From the NCBI GenBank assembly GCA_039028975.1, contig JBCCHB010000049.1, positions 35,979-99,978 on the forward strand: DNA of 64,000 bases. The letters are read 5' to 3'. Below are positions 27,283 to 37,164 of this stretch, in pieces. The notes below the pieces were generated by a model, which saw only the letters and a program-made list of their open reading frames with translations, did not search any database and was not told where the DNA came from. The position numbers and the translations under genes are program-made. Source of the DNA: JAHBNG01 sp039028975. Its GTDB lineage: Bacteria > Chloroflexota > Anaerolineae > Caldilineales > Caldilineaceae. Each line of letters opens with the position of its first letter. Within the stretch, counting starts at the first letter, position 1.

Positions 27283-27342
27283 GAAACCAGGGTTTTTTAA
27301 CCTGGAATGACTATGAAATTAGGTATTAAAAACCCTGGTTTC
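27283..27342. terminator. Strong hairpin, possible terminator or attenuator
   Basis: GAAACCAGGGTTTTTTAA (27283-27300) and TTAAAAACCCTGGTTTC (27326-27342) form a 16-17 bp stem. There is no clean T tract directly after it, so it may be a symmetrical repeat rather than a simple terminator. It lies 400 bp after the precursor and 300 bp before tfuA. Confidence 0.4.
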
Positions 27343-27639
27343 TAACTCTTGGTTTATTTGAGCCATCGTGTACTAGTGCGTCGCCTAAAAAGTAACGATA
27401 ACTTTTTATAGGCATCCAGGCGAAGACCTCAGAAAAGGTACTGAGTCCAGCCTCTCTCTACAAAGCCAAAGTTTTGCGCGTTTGACCCGGTTCCACCTTT
27501 TGTGGAGTTCCTAAAAAAGCTATCACTACTTAATGGGCGATGTACTATCACGAACAGGATATAGGGGTGACGAGCTACTTAAAGCGGGGTCGGTATCCAT
27601 CATCAATCTAGTAGCTTTTCGCCCCAACTTACAAAAAGT

Positions 27640-29163
27640 ATGAAATATAATCCACAAACGCCTTTTGCCGTGTTTTTGGGGCCATCTTTCGATAGCACCC
27701 ATGCCTCTCAACTATTGGCAGCAAACTATTACCCACCAGCCCGTATGGGCGATATTTATCGGTTACTAGGCTCCGGCGTCCGTATAATTGTCCTTATTGA
27801 TGGCGTTTTTCATGGTGAAGCCTCTGTATGGCAACGGGAAATCGTTGAAGCTCTTACAAATAACATCCAAGTGATCGGTGCCTCAAGCATGGGTGCTCTA
27901 CGTGCTGCGGAACTTCATACCTTCGGAATGATTGGACATGGCACAATTTTTGAATGGTATAGAGAGGGGGTCATTGATGGCGACGATGAAGTGGCACTCA
28001 TGCATGGAGACAGTTCAGTTGGCTATCAAGCGTTTTCAGAGCCGTTAGTCAATATTCGTTATACTCTTCACCAAGCTACAAAGCAACGAGTAATCTCCTT
28101 AGACCAAGCTCGCAACTTAATCTCGCTAGCCAAGAACGCCTATTATGCAGATCGTTCGTATGATTTCCTTTTGGAAAGCTTACTTGTGAAAAAGTGGCCG
28201 CATGAGCATAAAAATCGTTTACGGCGATTTGTCAATCAGCAATCAATCAACCTGAAAAGACAAGATGCTATCAATGCACTACGGTTTTGTGCAAGGATCG
28301 CCAAAGAAGAATACGGCCCAACATCATTTCCGGTGGTATCAATTGACCCAAATCCATATTATCAATCAGCAAGATATGGTAAACGGGTTTTTTTAGATTC
28401 CAGAAATAATCTGATTACAGCAGATAAACTGTTTACTAAGGTATCGCAAGATGCCTGCTTAGTAGGGACACTTAAGCCAATACTCATTAAAAATCACTAT
28501 TTGATCTGTTGGGTAAAACAGAATTCCATCCGGTGCCCGGAAGATTATCGGAAAAATTTTAGCGCCAAATGGCAAGAGGATTACATCGAAGGTACTCCTG
28601 CTCAATGGCTACGTTTCAACGGCTTAGCAGAAAGAGAGTTTCAAACCGAACTCGACAAGCGCGCACTGGTACAGTGGATCTTAGATCAGAATCCATCCCA
28701 TTTTGGGATAGACTTCCAACGATATGCTAAATTCGTCGATGCACTGAGCTCTTTAAATCCACCTGATAATGAAACAGTGATCTCAGATATAGGAAAAAAG
28801 GATTCTCAAGATGAGCAATTAGCCCTAGTAAACCAGATTTCAACAGCTTGTTATTTGACCGCTTGGGCAAAGCAGAACGGTATCGATTGCCCAACATCCC
28901 ACGTTGTTCACTTTATTCAAACTTGGGAAAAAAGCCAAGATATCAGAAATCGAAAGACGTGGTTAAATATTGTAGGATTGGACGAAGATAGCTATTTACC
29001 AGTATTGGCTGAGCTAGCGCTTTGTGAATGGCTGATAGAGAAGGGGCCTATCTATTTTGGTTACATTTCATGGTCTTTTGAAGTTGTACTCCTCAAAGAG
29101 CTACAAATAACTGGACGAGCTGCCCGGATTGTGGAGGCAATGGTGGAACTTGTTGTCTCATGA
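27640..29163 (+). CDS. tfuA: TfuA-like protein with duplicated C-terminal domain
   Basis: 507 residues. Residues 5-220 are the TfuA core: VFLGPSFDS, YYPPARMGDIYRLLGSGVR, IVLIDGVFHGEASVWQREI, IGASSMGALRAAELHTFGM, DDEVALMHGD, EPLVNIR. TfuA proteins work with YcaO to turn backbone amides into thioamides, probably by delivering sulfur. Residues 270-360 and 395-480 are two copies of one domain, marked by YLICWVKQNSIRCP/YLTAWAKQNGIDCP and ending HFGIDF/YFGYIS. This extension is not part of a minimal TfuA (about 220-250 residues). It overlaps the YcaO start (ATGA), so the two are translated together. Confidence 0.88.
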   Translation: MKYNPQTPFAVFLGPSFDSTHASQLLAANYYPPARMGDIYRLLGSGVRIIVLIDGVFHGEASVWQREIVEALTNNIQVIGASSMGALRAAELHTFGMIGHGTIFEWYREGVIDGDDEVALMHGDSSVGYQAFSEPLVNIRYTLHQATKQRVISLDQARNLISLAKNAYYADRSYDFLLESLLVKKWPHEHKNRLRRFVNQQSINLKRQDAINALRFCARIAKEEYGPTSFPVVSIDPNPYYQSARYGKRVFLDSRNNLITADKLFTKVSQDACLVGTLKPILIKNHYLICWVKQNSIRCPEDYRKNFSAKWQEDYIEGTPAQWLRFNGLAEREFQTELDKRALVQWILDQNPSHFGIDFQRYAKFVDALSSLNPPDNETVISDIGKKDSQDEQLALVNQISTACYLTAWAKQNGIDCPTSHVVHFIQTWEKSQDIRNRKTWLNIVGLDEDSYLPVLAELALCEWLIEKGPIYFGYISWSFEVVLLKELQITGRAARIVEAMVELVVS

Positions 29164-30332
29164 AATCACTCACTCCTACTTACACGTACGGTACTCACCG
29201 CTTAATTTCTCCTGAGCAGACTTTATCCTATGTTACGCCCATGCTTGAGGAATGCGGGATCACCCGCTGTGCCTCTGTTACGGGTCTAGATGTGGATCTT
29301 GGGGTTCCAACTTATTGTGCCATTCGCCCTAAAGGACGCGTCTTGCAAACATCAAGTGGTAAAGGTTTAACAGACGAAAGTGCCAAAGTCTCTGCTTTGA
29401 TGGAAGCAATTGAATTGCATCATGCAGAAAATCCTGAACCAGAGCATTTGCGATCGCTTAGCCTGAATTCTTTATGTGAAAACAATTTCTATGCTGTCGA
29501 ACCGCAACGGCTCCCAGGATATTACGACAACTACTTTTCTAATCGCTATGTAACAGATTGGGTTATGGGAGAAGAATTGCTTTCACAACAGGCAATTTGG
29601 GTTCCAGCCAGCGCAGTGTACTTTTGCGAGCCGTCTCTATACCGTACTTCGACGAATGGCCTAGCAAGCGGCAATCATCTTGTTGAAGCAACCCTTCACG
29701 CTCTATATGAACTTATCGAACGGGACGCAATCTCTAAACTTGACATCCAGGGTCGGCTAACGATTAGAGAGAATTGTAAAGTTATCGATTTAATGACTAT
29801 ATTAGATAACAGGCTGCAAAACATCATCCACAAGATAGAAAATGCTGAGAGTAAACTCGTATTGCTTTGGGTACCAAGTGATATACCTGTGCATACGTTT
29901 TGGGCAATCTTGTTGAACAAAGCTCCGTTTAGCCCTATGTCAACCTTCAATACCGGTTGTGGAGCACACTTGGACATCAAAGTCGCGGCCGCCCGGGCTG
30001 TTACAGAAGCCATACAATCCAGACTAACACTAATTCACGGCTCCCGTGACGATATTATTACCAAGCCAATATATAGGGCTGAAGATACGCTATCGAGTCC
30101 GGCCTATCGCTATTTTGATCATTTAGAAAGTAATTTCAGTTGGCGATCAATAGAAGAACAAGTTGTGTTTAGAAGTGAGAACTTGCTCGACGCTTATGAT
30201 TACTTGGTGAGCGAAATATCAAAGGCTGGACATAATGAAATTATACGGGTGAACTTGACAAAGCCAAAGTTAAACATCCCAGTTGTCAAAGTTATAGTCC
30301 CATCATTCCGGTTTAATCGAGAGCTATTTTAG
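29160..30332 (+). CDS. ycaO: YcaO-domain protein, TfuA-associated (probable peptide thioamidation)
   Basis: 390 residues with YcaO ATP-binding features: SSGKGLTDESAKVSALMEAIE (about 62-82, with the SxxxE pattern), NGLASGNHLVEATLHALYELIERDA (about 167-191), and a later RAVTEAIQSRLTLIHGSRDD. YcaO phosphorylates a peptide amide oxygen with ATP; with TfuA the product is a thioamide, as in McrA thioglycine and thioviridamide-type RiPPs. The end is short: it reads VKVIVPSFRF and stops after RELF, where family members usually have PGLE/PGLR and a further tail. No E1-like or dehydrogenase partner is present, which argues against azoline formation. The kinase gene starts 12 bp later. Confidence 0.9.
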   Translation: MKSLTPTYTYGTHRLISPEQTLSYVTPMLEECGITRCASVTGLDVDLGVPTYCAIRPKGRVLQTSSGKGLTDESAKVSALMEAIELHHAENPEPEHLRSLSLNSLCENNFYAVEPQRLPGYYDNYFSNRYVTDWVMGEELLSQQAIWVPASAVYFCEPSLYRTSTNGLASGNHLVEATLHALYELIERDAISKLDIQGRLTIRENCKVIDLMTILDNRLQNIIHKIENAESKLVLLWVPSDIPVHTFWAILLNKAPFSPMSTFNTGCGAHLDIKVAAARAVTEAIQSRLTLIHGSRDDIITKPIYRAEDTLSSPAYRYFDHLESNFSWRSIEEQVVFRSENLLDAYDYLVSEISKAGHNEIIRVNLTKPKLNIPVVKVIVPSFRFNRELF

Positions 30333-30343
30333 GGCATCAGAAT

Positions 30344-33300
30344 ATGAATAAAACGATAATTCCCTTGTCAGGCTACCAAACGACTGATATTTTGTATGAA
30401 AGTACAAACTCGTTAGTTTGTCGGGCGCTACGAATGGCAGATGAAAAACCTGTTGTGCTTAAAATGTTAAGGGAAAACCGCCCATCTCCAGAGCGAACCG
30501 CTTGGTTTAAACGTGAGTATCAGAGAACCCATGACTTAAGCAGTTCGAAAAAAACTAATCAACCTATGAATGGAGTAGCCGAAGCCTACGGCCTAGAAAA
30601 ATTCGATGACCGATGGGTAATGGTTCTTGAGGATTTTGGCGGTGAATCTCTTAATCGATTGCAAATCGCTGGGCAGCTAAGGTTATCGGATTTTCTGAAG
30701 CTTGCCATCGAAATAACAGACATATTAGGCAAAATTCATCAACGGCACATTATTCACAAAGATATTAACCCATCGAATATCGTCTGGAATCGATCAACAG
30801 GACAAGTCAAAGTGATTGACTTTGGTATTTCAACAGAACTTTCACGTGAATATCCAACCTTTCGAAATCCTAGTGAATTGGAAGGGACATTGGCCTACAT
30901 TTCTCCAGAGCAAACGGGGCGAATGAATCGGTCAGTAGATTATAGAACCGATTTTTACTCATTAGGGGTTACATTTTATGAACTGCTAACTGGTCAATTG
31001 CCTTTTCCTACCCAAGATGTATTGGAATTGGTCCATTATCATATCGCTCAACAACCCATTCAACCTCATGAGGTTAGGATGGACATTCCGCCATTGATTT
31101 CAGAGATGGTCCTGAAACTAATGACTAAGAATGCAGAGGGGCGATATCAGTCTGCCCAAGGATTGAAGACCGACTTAACAGAGTGTTTACTGCAGTGGGA
31201 GACTAATGGACAAATCATTTCGTTCTCTCTAGGAAAACAAGATGCAACTGAACAGTTTCAAATTCCACAAAAGCTATATGGTCGCGAGCAAGAGACCAAA
31301 GAACTGTTAACTGCTTTTGAGCGTGTCAGCCAAGGAACTAGCGAAGTCATGTTGGTGTCTGGACATTCTGGTACTGGGAAGACCGCACTTGTACAAGAAG
31401 TCTATAAGCCGATCACACGTCAGCATGGGTACTTCATAGCTGGAAAGTTTGACCAATTTCAGCAAGATCTCCCATATGCATCTTTAATTCAAGCTTTTCA
31501 TTCGCTTGTTCAGCAATTATTAACAGAATCAGTAGACCAGATAGACACTTGGCGGGTAGAACTCCTAGAGGCTTTGGGAACAAATGGCCAAGTGATCGTT
31601 GAGGTGATTCCCGAAATCGAAGCAATTCTGGGTGTCCAACCTAAAGTGCCCGAGCTACCTGCAATAGAATCAGAGAATCGGTTTAATTTAGTCTTTCAAA
31701 ACTTTATTCATGTTTTCGCGCAACCTGAACACCCTCTCGTAATTTTTTTGGATGATTTACAGTGGGCTGATGGGGCTTCATTGAGGTTGATGCAATCGCT
31801 TTTAACTGTGACTAACCAACAACATTTGTTTCTAATTGGAGCATATCGAGATAATGAAACAGACGCTACCCATCCACTAATGTTGACTCTTGATGAGATT
31901 AAGAAATCGACGACAAATGTCAATCACATATCGCTCACTCCCTTTGACTTGTCTGACACCTCACAGTTCATTGCGGATACCCTTAACTGTTCATTATCGG
32001 AATCCACACCCTTGGCAGAATTGATACAAAACAAGACTAATGGTAATCCTTTCTTTCTTCGCGAGTTTATAAAGTTCCTATATGTTGAATCTTTAATGAC
32101 GTTTGATTATGAGAAAGGGAAATGGCTATGGGACTCGAAGCAAATTCAAGCTCAAGATATAACAGATAACGTTGTAGAGTTGATGATGAATAATATAGAT
32201 AAATTATCAATTCAAGGGCAAGAAATTTTGAAGCTAGCAGCTTGTATAGGTAACTTTTTCGATTTGACCACGTTAGCAAGTGTAAATCAAAGGACACAGC
32301 AGGATACCGCAAATAGATTGAGGGAAGCACTCAAAGACGGCTTTATCTTACCTCTAGACGATACATATAAGTTGGTTGAGTTTGATTTAGAGGAGCTAAC
32401 CGATGCCGTACCAGTTACGTACAAATTTGTCCATGATCGTGTTCAGCAAGCTGCTTATGCACTTATCCCAGAGTCAGCAAGGCCAACTATCCATCACCAG
32501 ATAGGACAGGCATTTTTACAAAGTTCCTCAAAGGATACTCCTGGACCAAAAATTTTTGACATTACGAATCATCTAAACTTAAGCAAACCGTTGATTAATC
32601 GCACAACAGAGAAAGATGAATTAGCGAGGTTAAACCTTATAGCGGGTAGAAGAGCAAAGGAATCGATTGCCTATGACCCAGCATTAAAGTATCTAAATGC
32701 CGGGTTAGAGATGATAGGGGAAGATAGCTGGGAGCGTCAGTATGACTTTACGCTGGACCTACATTCAGAAGCGGCAGAAGTGTCAAGCTTTATTGGCAAC
32801 TATGACCAGATGCATCAACTGATTGCAAGAATTCTGCAGCAACCTCGCTCAGTTCTAGAGCAAGCAAAAGCATATGAGATACTTATTAATGCTTACTATG
32901 CTCAAGAAAATTATCCTGAAGCTATGAAGTATGGAAGAGAAGCATTGGCATTAATTGATGTAATCTTCCCAGAGCAACCAGATTGGACAGGTGTCACCAA
33001 AGCCATTCAGGAGATTGAGTCGGTATTGGCTGATAAGGCTAACGAAAGTTTAGTTGGGCTTCCGATGATGACAGATCCTGTTTTGCTAACCGCTATCAGA
33101 ATTATGAATAGCCTTAGTAACGTTGCATGGAATCTAGATATCAATCTTCGAATTCTGGTCATTTGCAAACAGATGTACTTATCGCTCGTACATGGCAATA
33201 GTGAGGCCTCGCCCTTTGTCTATGCAAATTATGGTGTTATTTTAGCCATTATGGGGCATTTCGATGATGGTTCTCAATTTAGTTCCGTAGCGTATCAACT

Positions 33301-35887
33301 GTTGGAACGATATAGTGCTACAGCATTTAAAGCTAAGACATACTTTTTGACCTGCTTCATAGTTCGCCACTGGAAGGAGGCTACTAGAGAACTCCTTCCG
33401 GACTTATCTGAGGCATTTCGAACTGGAGTAGAGATTGGAGATTTAGAGTACGCCTCTAACGTTGCATCTGCTTATTGCCAGATGTCGTATGTGGTAGGCC
33501 AGAATTTATTAGAGTTAGAGCAGGATATGGCCAAATATAGTCAGGCGATCAAAGAATTCAAACAAACGGCAGCTCTACGATGGAATCTGATAAATTGGCA
33601 GGGTATTCTAAATCTGATGGGGCGCTCGGATGATCCCTGCCGTTTAGTCGGAGAAGTTTATGATGAAGAAAAAATGTTGCCTAGGCATCTGGAAACGAAT
33701 CACTATGGCGCACTATGTCACGTATACATATGGAAGCTGCGACTCTGTTATCGATTTCAACAATTTCACCAAGCTTTTGAAAACTTAATCCAAATGGAGC
33801 AGTATTTTGCTGTTGCAGAAGGAACTGCCGTAGCACCGTTGGCCTATCTGTACTCTTCATTAGCAAGATTGGCATTATTCGAAGAGGCTTCAGATTTAGA
33901 AAAAGAGGATATCCTAGAAAAAGTAGCTATAAATCAAGAGAAGATGAAATTATGGGCTGAGAATGCCCCAATGAATTATCTACATAAATATTATTTAGTT
34001 GAAGCTGAGCATGCTCGAATATCAGGCAAGAATATGGAAGCCAGAGATTACTATGATCGGGCTATTGCTTTAGCACAAGAGCATGAATATCTTAATGAAG
34101 TATCTTTGGCCTTTGAGTTGGCGGCACGCTTTTATCTGGATAAGGGCGAAAGTCGCTTAGCTGGCCATTACATGCGCGAAGCCTACTCTGCCTACCAACG
34201 CTGGGGTGCCCTGGCCAAAGTCAAAGATTTAGAAGAGCGTTACCCGCAACTCCTGCCGAAGACAAGAACGGATCTCGCTAGCATCACGGCGACAACCGAT
34301 AGCACTTCTGAACGGCAGTCATCCTCGGTTCTCGATCTGGTAAGTATCCTCCAAGCAGCTCAAGCGATTGCAGGGGAGCTAGAGCCAGAAGATCTATTAA
34401 TCCAAATTGTGACAATTTTAATCAAAAACGCTGGGGCAGAATCAGGATATCTGATTTTACCCCAGCGTAATCAGCTAAGTGATGATTTGGTTCGGTGGAG
34501 AGTTGAAGCTGAGGGGCATACAGAGCAACATACAGTAGTGACTACGCTACAATCGACTCCTGTTGACCTAGCGAATCTTTCAAAGACTATTGTCAATTAC
34601 GTCACACGCACAGAAGAGAAAGTTGTTCTCGGGGATGCATTCAATGAGGGACTTTTCACCCAGGATGACTACATCATCACCCAGCAGTCCAAATCGATTC
34701 TCTGTATGCCCTTGATCAATCAAGGCAATATGAGAGGTTTGCTCTATTTGGAGAACAACCTGACTACTGATGCATTTACCACCGATCGGGTTGAGGTCTT
34801 GACCATGTTGGCGTCCCAAGCAGCTATTTCGTTGGAGAATGCTTATCTATATGAAGATTTATCCACTAGCGAAGAAAAGTTTCGCTCTCTCTTCGCGAAT
34901 ACCCCATTGGGCGTATTTGAAATTGATATGACTCATGACATGCCAACTATCTTGGCTGCTAACCGCCGAGCGGGAGCCATGTATGGATGGCCAGCAGATG
35001 AACTTGCCTCAATTTCAATAGAACAACTTATTCCAAGTGAGGCCGCCTTTTCTATGCAGAAATTTAGGCTCAAAGTCAAACAAGGAAAACCATTCACACA
35101 AGAAAGCATTCATCAAAGACGGTATGGACAGACCTTCCCTGTACGAATGAATGTTACCTCCGAAAGTGGTTTAGAGACCGGCCATATTATTGTTGCCGTG
35201 GAAGATATAACAGCAGAGAAGGAGCGCCAATCTGAGACGGCAGCGATTGAATCAGAACGTCGTCGGATTGCCAGTGATATCCATGATGGGTTGGCCCAAG
35301 ATCTGGTGGCTCTACGGCGTAAAGCAAGCTTATGGCACGATTTGGTTGATGCTCATCCGGAACTAATGCACACCGAAATAGATAAGCTATTAGGTACCTT
35401 AGACGTCAGCATTCGAGATGTACGAAGATCGATTTTCAATGTGCTTCCTCTTTCATTAGAGAATTTAGGTTTCTTAGGTGCACTACGCCAGTTTGTGGAA
35501 AACTTTGGTACGCTGTATCAGCTCGATCTCAAACTTGAAGTGGATGACCCAGAAATGAATCTACCGAATACTAACGAACTTCTCCCTGCCATGAAAGAGC
35601 TTCGACTCTTCCGCGTCATTCAGGAATCCTTAAACAATATCGGGAAACATGCCCAAGCAACGTCGGCTCAGATTAAATTAGACTTAACTCATCCCGAGAC
35701 CGTTCATGTGTCCATTTTTGATGATGGTATCGGCTTTAGCCAAAATAGACTAAAAGATGCAGCAGATGATGGCCATGTTGGCCTCAAGCTAATGCGTGAA
35801 CGGGTTGAGGAAGTCAATGGGACTATTTCTATACACAGTGAAGAGGGTGAAGGAACCAAAATCTTAGTATCATTACCCTTCATTTAA
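30344..35887 (+). CDS. Serine/threonine kinase - AAA ATPase - GAF - PAS - histidine kinase fusion
   Basis: 1847 residues. Residues 10-280: protein kinase with catalytic loop HKDINPSNIVW (about 138; His-Lys-Asp instead of HRD) and DFG (about 158). About 310-620: an AAA_16-type ATPase with Walker A GHSGTGKTA (about 339) and Walker B LVIFLDDLQWAD. About 700-1310: a helical TPR-like region. About 1340-1500: GAF. About 1510-1625: PAS. The end is HisKA_3 with His in RIASDIHDG (about 1646), then HATPase (KHAQATSAQ, HVGLKLMRERV). This matches the cyanobacterial HstK-like class. Its partner is the NarL regulator 19 bp downstream. Position 12 bp after ycaO suggests it controls or senses the peptide pathway. 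Confidence 0.92.
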   Translation: MNKTIIPLSGYQTTDILYESTNSLVCRALRMADEKPVVLKMLRENRPSPERTAWFKREYQRTHDLSSSKKTNQPMNGVAEAYGLEKFDDRWVMVLEDFGGESLNRLQIAGQLRLSDFLKLAIEITDILGKIHQRHIIHKDINPSNIVWNRSTGQVKVIDFGISTELSREYPTFRNPSELEGTLAYISPEQTGRMNRSVDYRTDFYSLGVTFYELLTGQLPFPTQDVLELVHYHIAQQPIQPHEVRMDIPPLISEMVLKLMTKNAEGRYQSAQGLKTDLTECLLQWETNGQIISFSLGKQDATEQFQIPQKLYGREQETKELLTAFERVSQGTSEVMLVSGHSGTGKTALVQEVYKPITRQHGYFIAGKFDQFQQDLPYASLIQAFHSLVQQLLTESVDQIDTWRVELLEALGTNGQVIVEVIPEIEAILGVQPKVPELPAIESENRFNLVFQNFIHVFAQPEHPLVIFLDDLQWADGASLRLMQSLLTVTNQQHLFLIGAYRDNETDATHPLMLTLDEIKKSTTNVNHISLTPFDLSDTSQFIADTLNCSLSESTPLAELIQNKTNGNPFFLREFIKFLYVESLMTFDYEKGKWLWDSKQIQAQDITDNVVELMMNNIDKLSIQGQEILKLAACIGNFFDLTTLASVNQRTQQDTANRLREALKDGFILPLDDTYKLVEFDLEELTDAVPVTYKFVHDRVQQAAYALIPESARPTIHHQIGQAFLQSSSKDTPGPKIFDITNHLNLSKPLINRTTEKDELARLNLIAGRRAKESIAYDPALKYLNAGLEMIGEDSWERQYDFTLDLHSEAAEVSSFIGNYDQMHQLIARILQQPRSVLEQAKAYEILINAYYAQENYPEAMKYGREALALIDVIFPEQPDWTGVTKAIQEIESVLADKANESLVGLPMMTDPVLLTAIRIMNSLSNVAWNLDINLRILVICKQMYLSLVHGNSEASPFVYANYGVILAIMGHFDDGSQFSSVAYQLLERYSATAFKAKTYFLTCFIVRHWKEATRELLPDLSEAFRTGVEIGDLEYASNVASAYCQMSYVVGQNLLELEQDMAKYSQAIKEFKQTAALRWNLINWQGILNLMGRSDDPCRLVGEVYDEEKMLPRHLETNHYGALCHVYIWKLRLCYRFQQFHQAFENLIQMEQYFAVAEGTAVAPLAYLYSSLARLALFEEASDLEKEDILEKVAINQEKMKLWAENAPMNYLHKYYLVEAEHARISGKNMEARDYYDRAIALAQEHEYLNEVSLAFELAARFYLDKGESRLAGHYMREAYSAYQRWGALAKVKDLEERYPQLLPKTRTDLASITATTDSTSERQSSSVLDLVSILQAAQAIAGELEPEDLLIQIVTILIKNAGAESGYLILPQRNQLSDDLVRWRVEAEGHTEQHTVVTTLQSTPVDLANLSKTIVNYVTRTEEKVVLGDAFNEGLFTQDDYIITQQSKSILCMPLINQGNMRGLLYLENNLTTDAFTTDRVEVLTMLASQAAISLENAYLYEDLSTSEEKFRSLFANTPLGVFEIDMTHDMPTILAANRRAGAMYGWPADELASISIEQLIPSEAAFSMQKFRLKVKQGKPFTQESIHQRRYGQTFPVRMNVTSESGLETGHIIVAVEDITAEKERQSETAAIESERRRIASDIHDGLAQDLVALRRKASLWHDLVDAHPELMHTEIDKLLGTLDVSIRDVRRSIFNVLPLSLENLGFLGALRQFVENFGTLYQLDLKLEVDDPEMNLPNTNELLPAMKELRLFRVIQESLNNIGKHAQATSAQIKLDLTHPETVHVSIFDDGIGFSQNRLKDAADDGHVGLKLMRERVEEVNGTISIHSEEGEGTKILVSLPFI

Positions 35888-35906
35888 ATTCAGGAAATTA
35901 TCACTT

Positions 35907-36587
35907 ATGTCTTCTACACCTATACGTATCCTGATTGCAGATAATCATAAGGTTATTCGCGAGGGGTTGAGACTTATCTGCGAAATTAAGGGAGGCTTTA
36001 CCGTTGTTGGTGAAGCAGAAAATGGCGAAGATGCTATTGATCTCTCTCGCCGCCTAAAGCCCGATATCATTCTGATGGACATTAGCATGCCTAAGATGGA
36101 TGGTGTCCAAGCAACAGGCGTTATCACAATGGAAAATCCGCAAGTGCGAGTGATTGTACTGACCGTGCACCTTGAAGGTCAACATATTTTCAAAGCAATT
36201 CAAGCGGGTGCGCACAGCTATCTTCCCAAAGAGGTTGATACGCCAAAGCTGCTAACTACTATTGAAGACGTTCATAGCGGCAATACCCAACTCGACGCCG
36301 CAATAGCCAAAAAGCTAATGGATGAGTTCGAGCGAATTAGGAACTTGGATATTGCGGAACAGCTGACAGAAGGTGAAATGGAGGTATTGAGGCTTGTAGC
36401 TCAGGGTATGGAAAACAAAGCCATTGCGAAAGAACTTGGTCTGGCCGAAAGTACTATCGCGAATCGCATACAGAGCATTTTCGACAAACTCCATGTTAAT
36501 AATCGCACACAGGCTGCCTTATTTGCCTTAAGGCAAGGTTGGGCATCCCTTGACGAATCAAGTGACGAGATAAACGCTGCTATATAA
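35907..36587 (+). CDS. NarL/LuxR-family response regulator
   Basis: 226 residues. The receiver domain starts IRILIADNHKVIREGLR and has the phospho-acceptor Asp in IILMDISMPKMDG (about 56) and Lys in YLPKEVD. The C-terminal HTH has LTEGEMEVLRLVAQGMENKAIA and STIANRIQSIFDKL, typical of LuxR-type DNA-binding domains. It is the cognate partner of the HisKA_3 kinase just upstream (19 bp gap). It could regulate the peptide locus; no binding site was identified. Confidence 0.93.
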   Translation: MSSTPIRILIADNHKVIREGLRLICEIKGGFTVVGEAENGEDAIDLSRRLKPDIILMDISMPKMDGVQATGVITMENPQVRVIVLTVHLEGQHIFKAIQAGAHSYLPKEVDTPKLLTTIEDVHSGNTQLDAAIAKKLMDEFERIRNLDIAEQLTEGEMEVLRLVAQGMENKAIAKELGLAESTIANRIQSIFDKLHVNNRTQAALFALRQGWASLDESSDEINAAI

Positions 36588-36629
36588 TTAGCCATTAGAC
36601 AATCTCGTAGAACATAAAAATACATCATT

Positions 36630-36730
36630 GGTGATAGGGATTCAGGATCAAATAAAACCCGAAACTTCGATCCTATCATCTCGGGTACCCGAGAGATCTT
36701 TCATTTGGTTTTATTCAATTCTCGTTCCTA
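36630..36730. repeat. Family D repeat, copy 2 (opposite orientation)
   Basis: Reads GGATCAAATAAAACCC, ATCTCGGGTACCCGAGAGAT, GGTTTTATTCAATTCTCG. It is the reverse complement of 7851-7952. The centre CTCGGGTACCCGAG is a perfect 14-bp palindrome. Confidence 0.75.
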
Positions 36731-37059
36731 GTTGTACTCCCCAGGGCAAAATTGCCCTAAACCCACAATAAACATTACCCCGCAAACCAAGTTGTTTTTT
36801 GTCTAGATAACGATCCCTTCATCTGTCATAATTGCATCAACAATCAGTCACGCCGGTCGACCAAAGCCCGTCTAACGGGTCTGCTGGCTGCTGATTTCGC
36901 TTCCTCATTTATTTCATTACACTGAGTCGCGATGACACAGAGAGACACCGAGTTCTCACAGAGATACACTGAGATATTTCTTCTCTATTGAGTCTGTCTC
37001 CGCGTCGCTCTGTACCTCCTCCGAGGGACTCTGTGTAACGCTCGGAAAAGGAGAAAACG

Positions 37060-37164
37060 ATGATTTTCACTCTTCAGGATATCGAGACTGTTGAGCAAAA
37101 CGGCCTGTCTAATGTTCACCGTAGTCCTAACGACGATCAGGCAAGTACATTACTGCACCGCTAA
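37060..37164 (+). pseudogene. Short frame with strong ribosome site, possibly a frameshifted small membrane protein
   Basis: AAAGGAG at 37047-37053 sits six bases before the ATG. The frame gives only 34 residues (MIFTLQDIETVEQNGLSNVH then RSPNDDQASTLLHR). In another frame just downstream the sequence reads TAPLKGAAVAVVVIMLLRGG, a plausible membrane helix followed by Arg-rich residues up to the sigma factor. This would fit a small membrane protein broken by a frameshift, or a leader peptide plus chance. Confidence 0.3.

Larger units (their letters stand above)
26886..27639. other. Intergenic region with inverted repeats before tfuA
   Basis: It contains a family A element (about 27071-27157), an inverted repeat with arms 27180-27204 and 27241-27262, and a long hairpin (27283-27342). 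27345-27639 has no recognised gene or repeat. The tfuA start has no strong ribosome site. Confidence 0.5.

Noticed and set aside
29160..30332. YcaO as an azoline-forming cyclodehydratase
   Set aside because: No E1-like partner or dehydrogenase is present and the C-terminus is not Pro-rich; TfuA coupling points to thioamidation.
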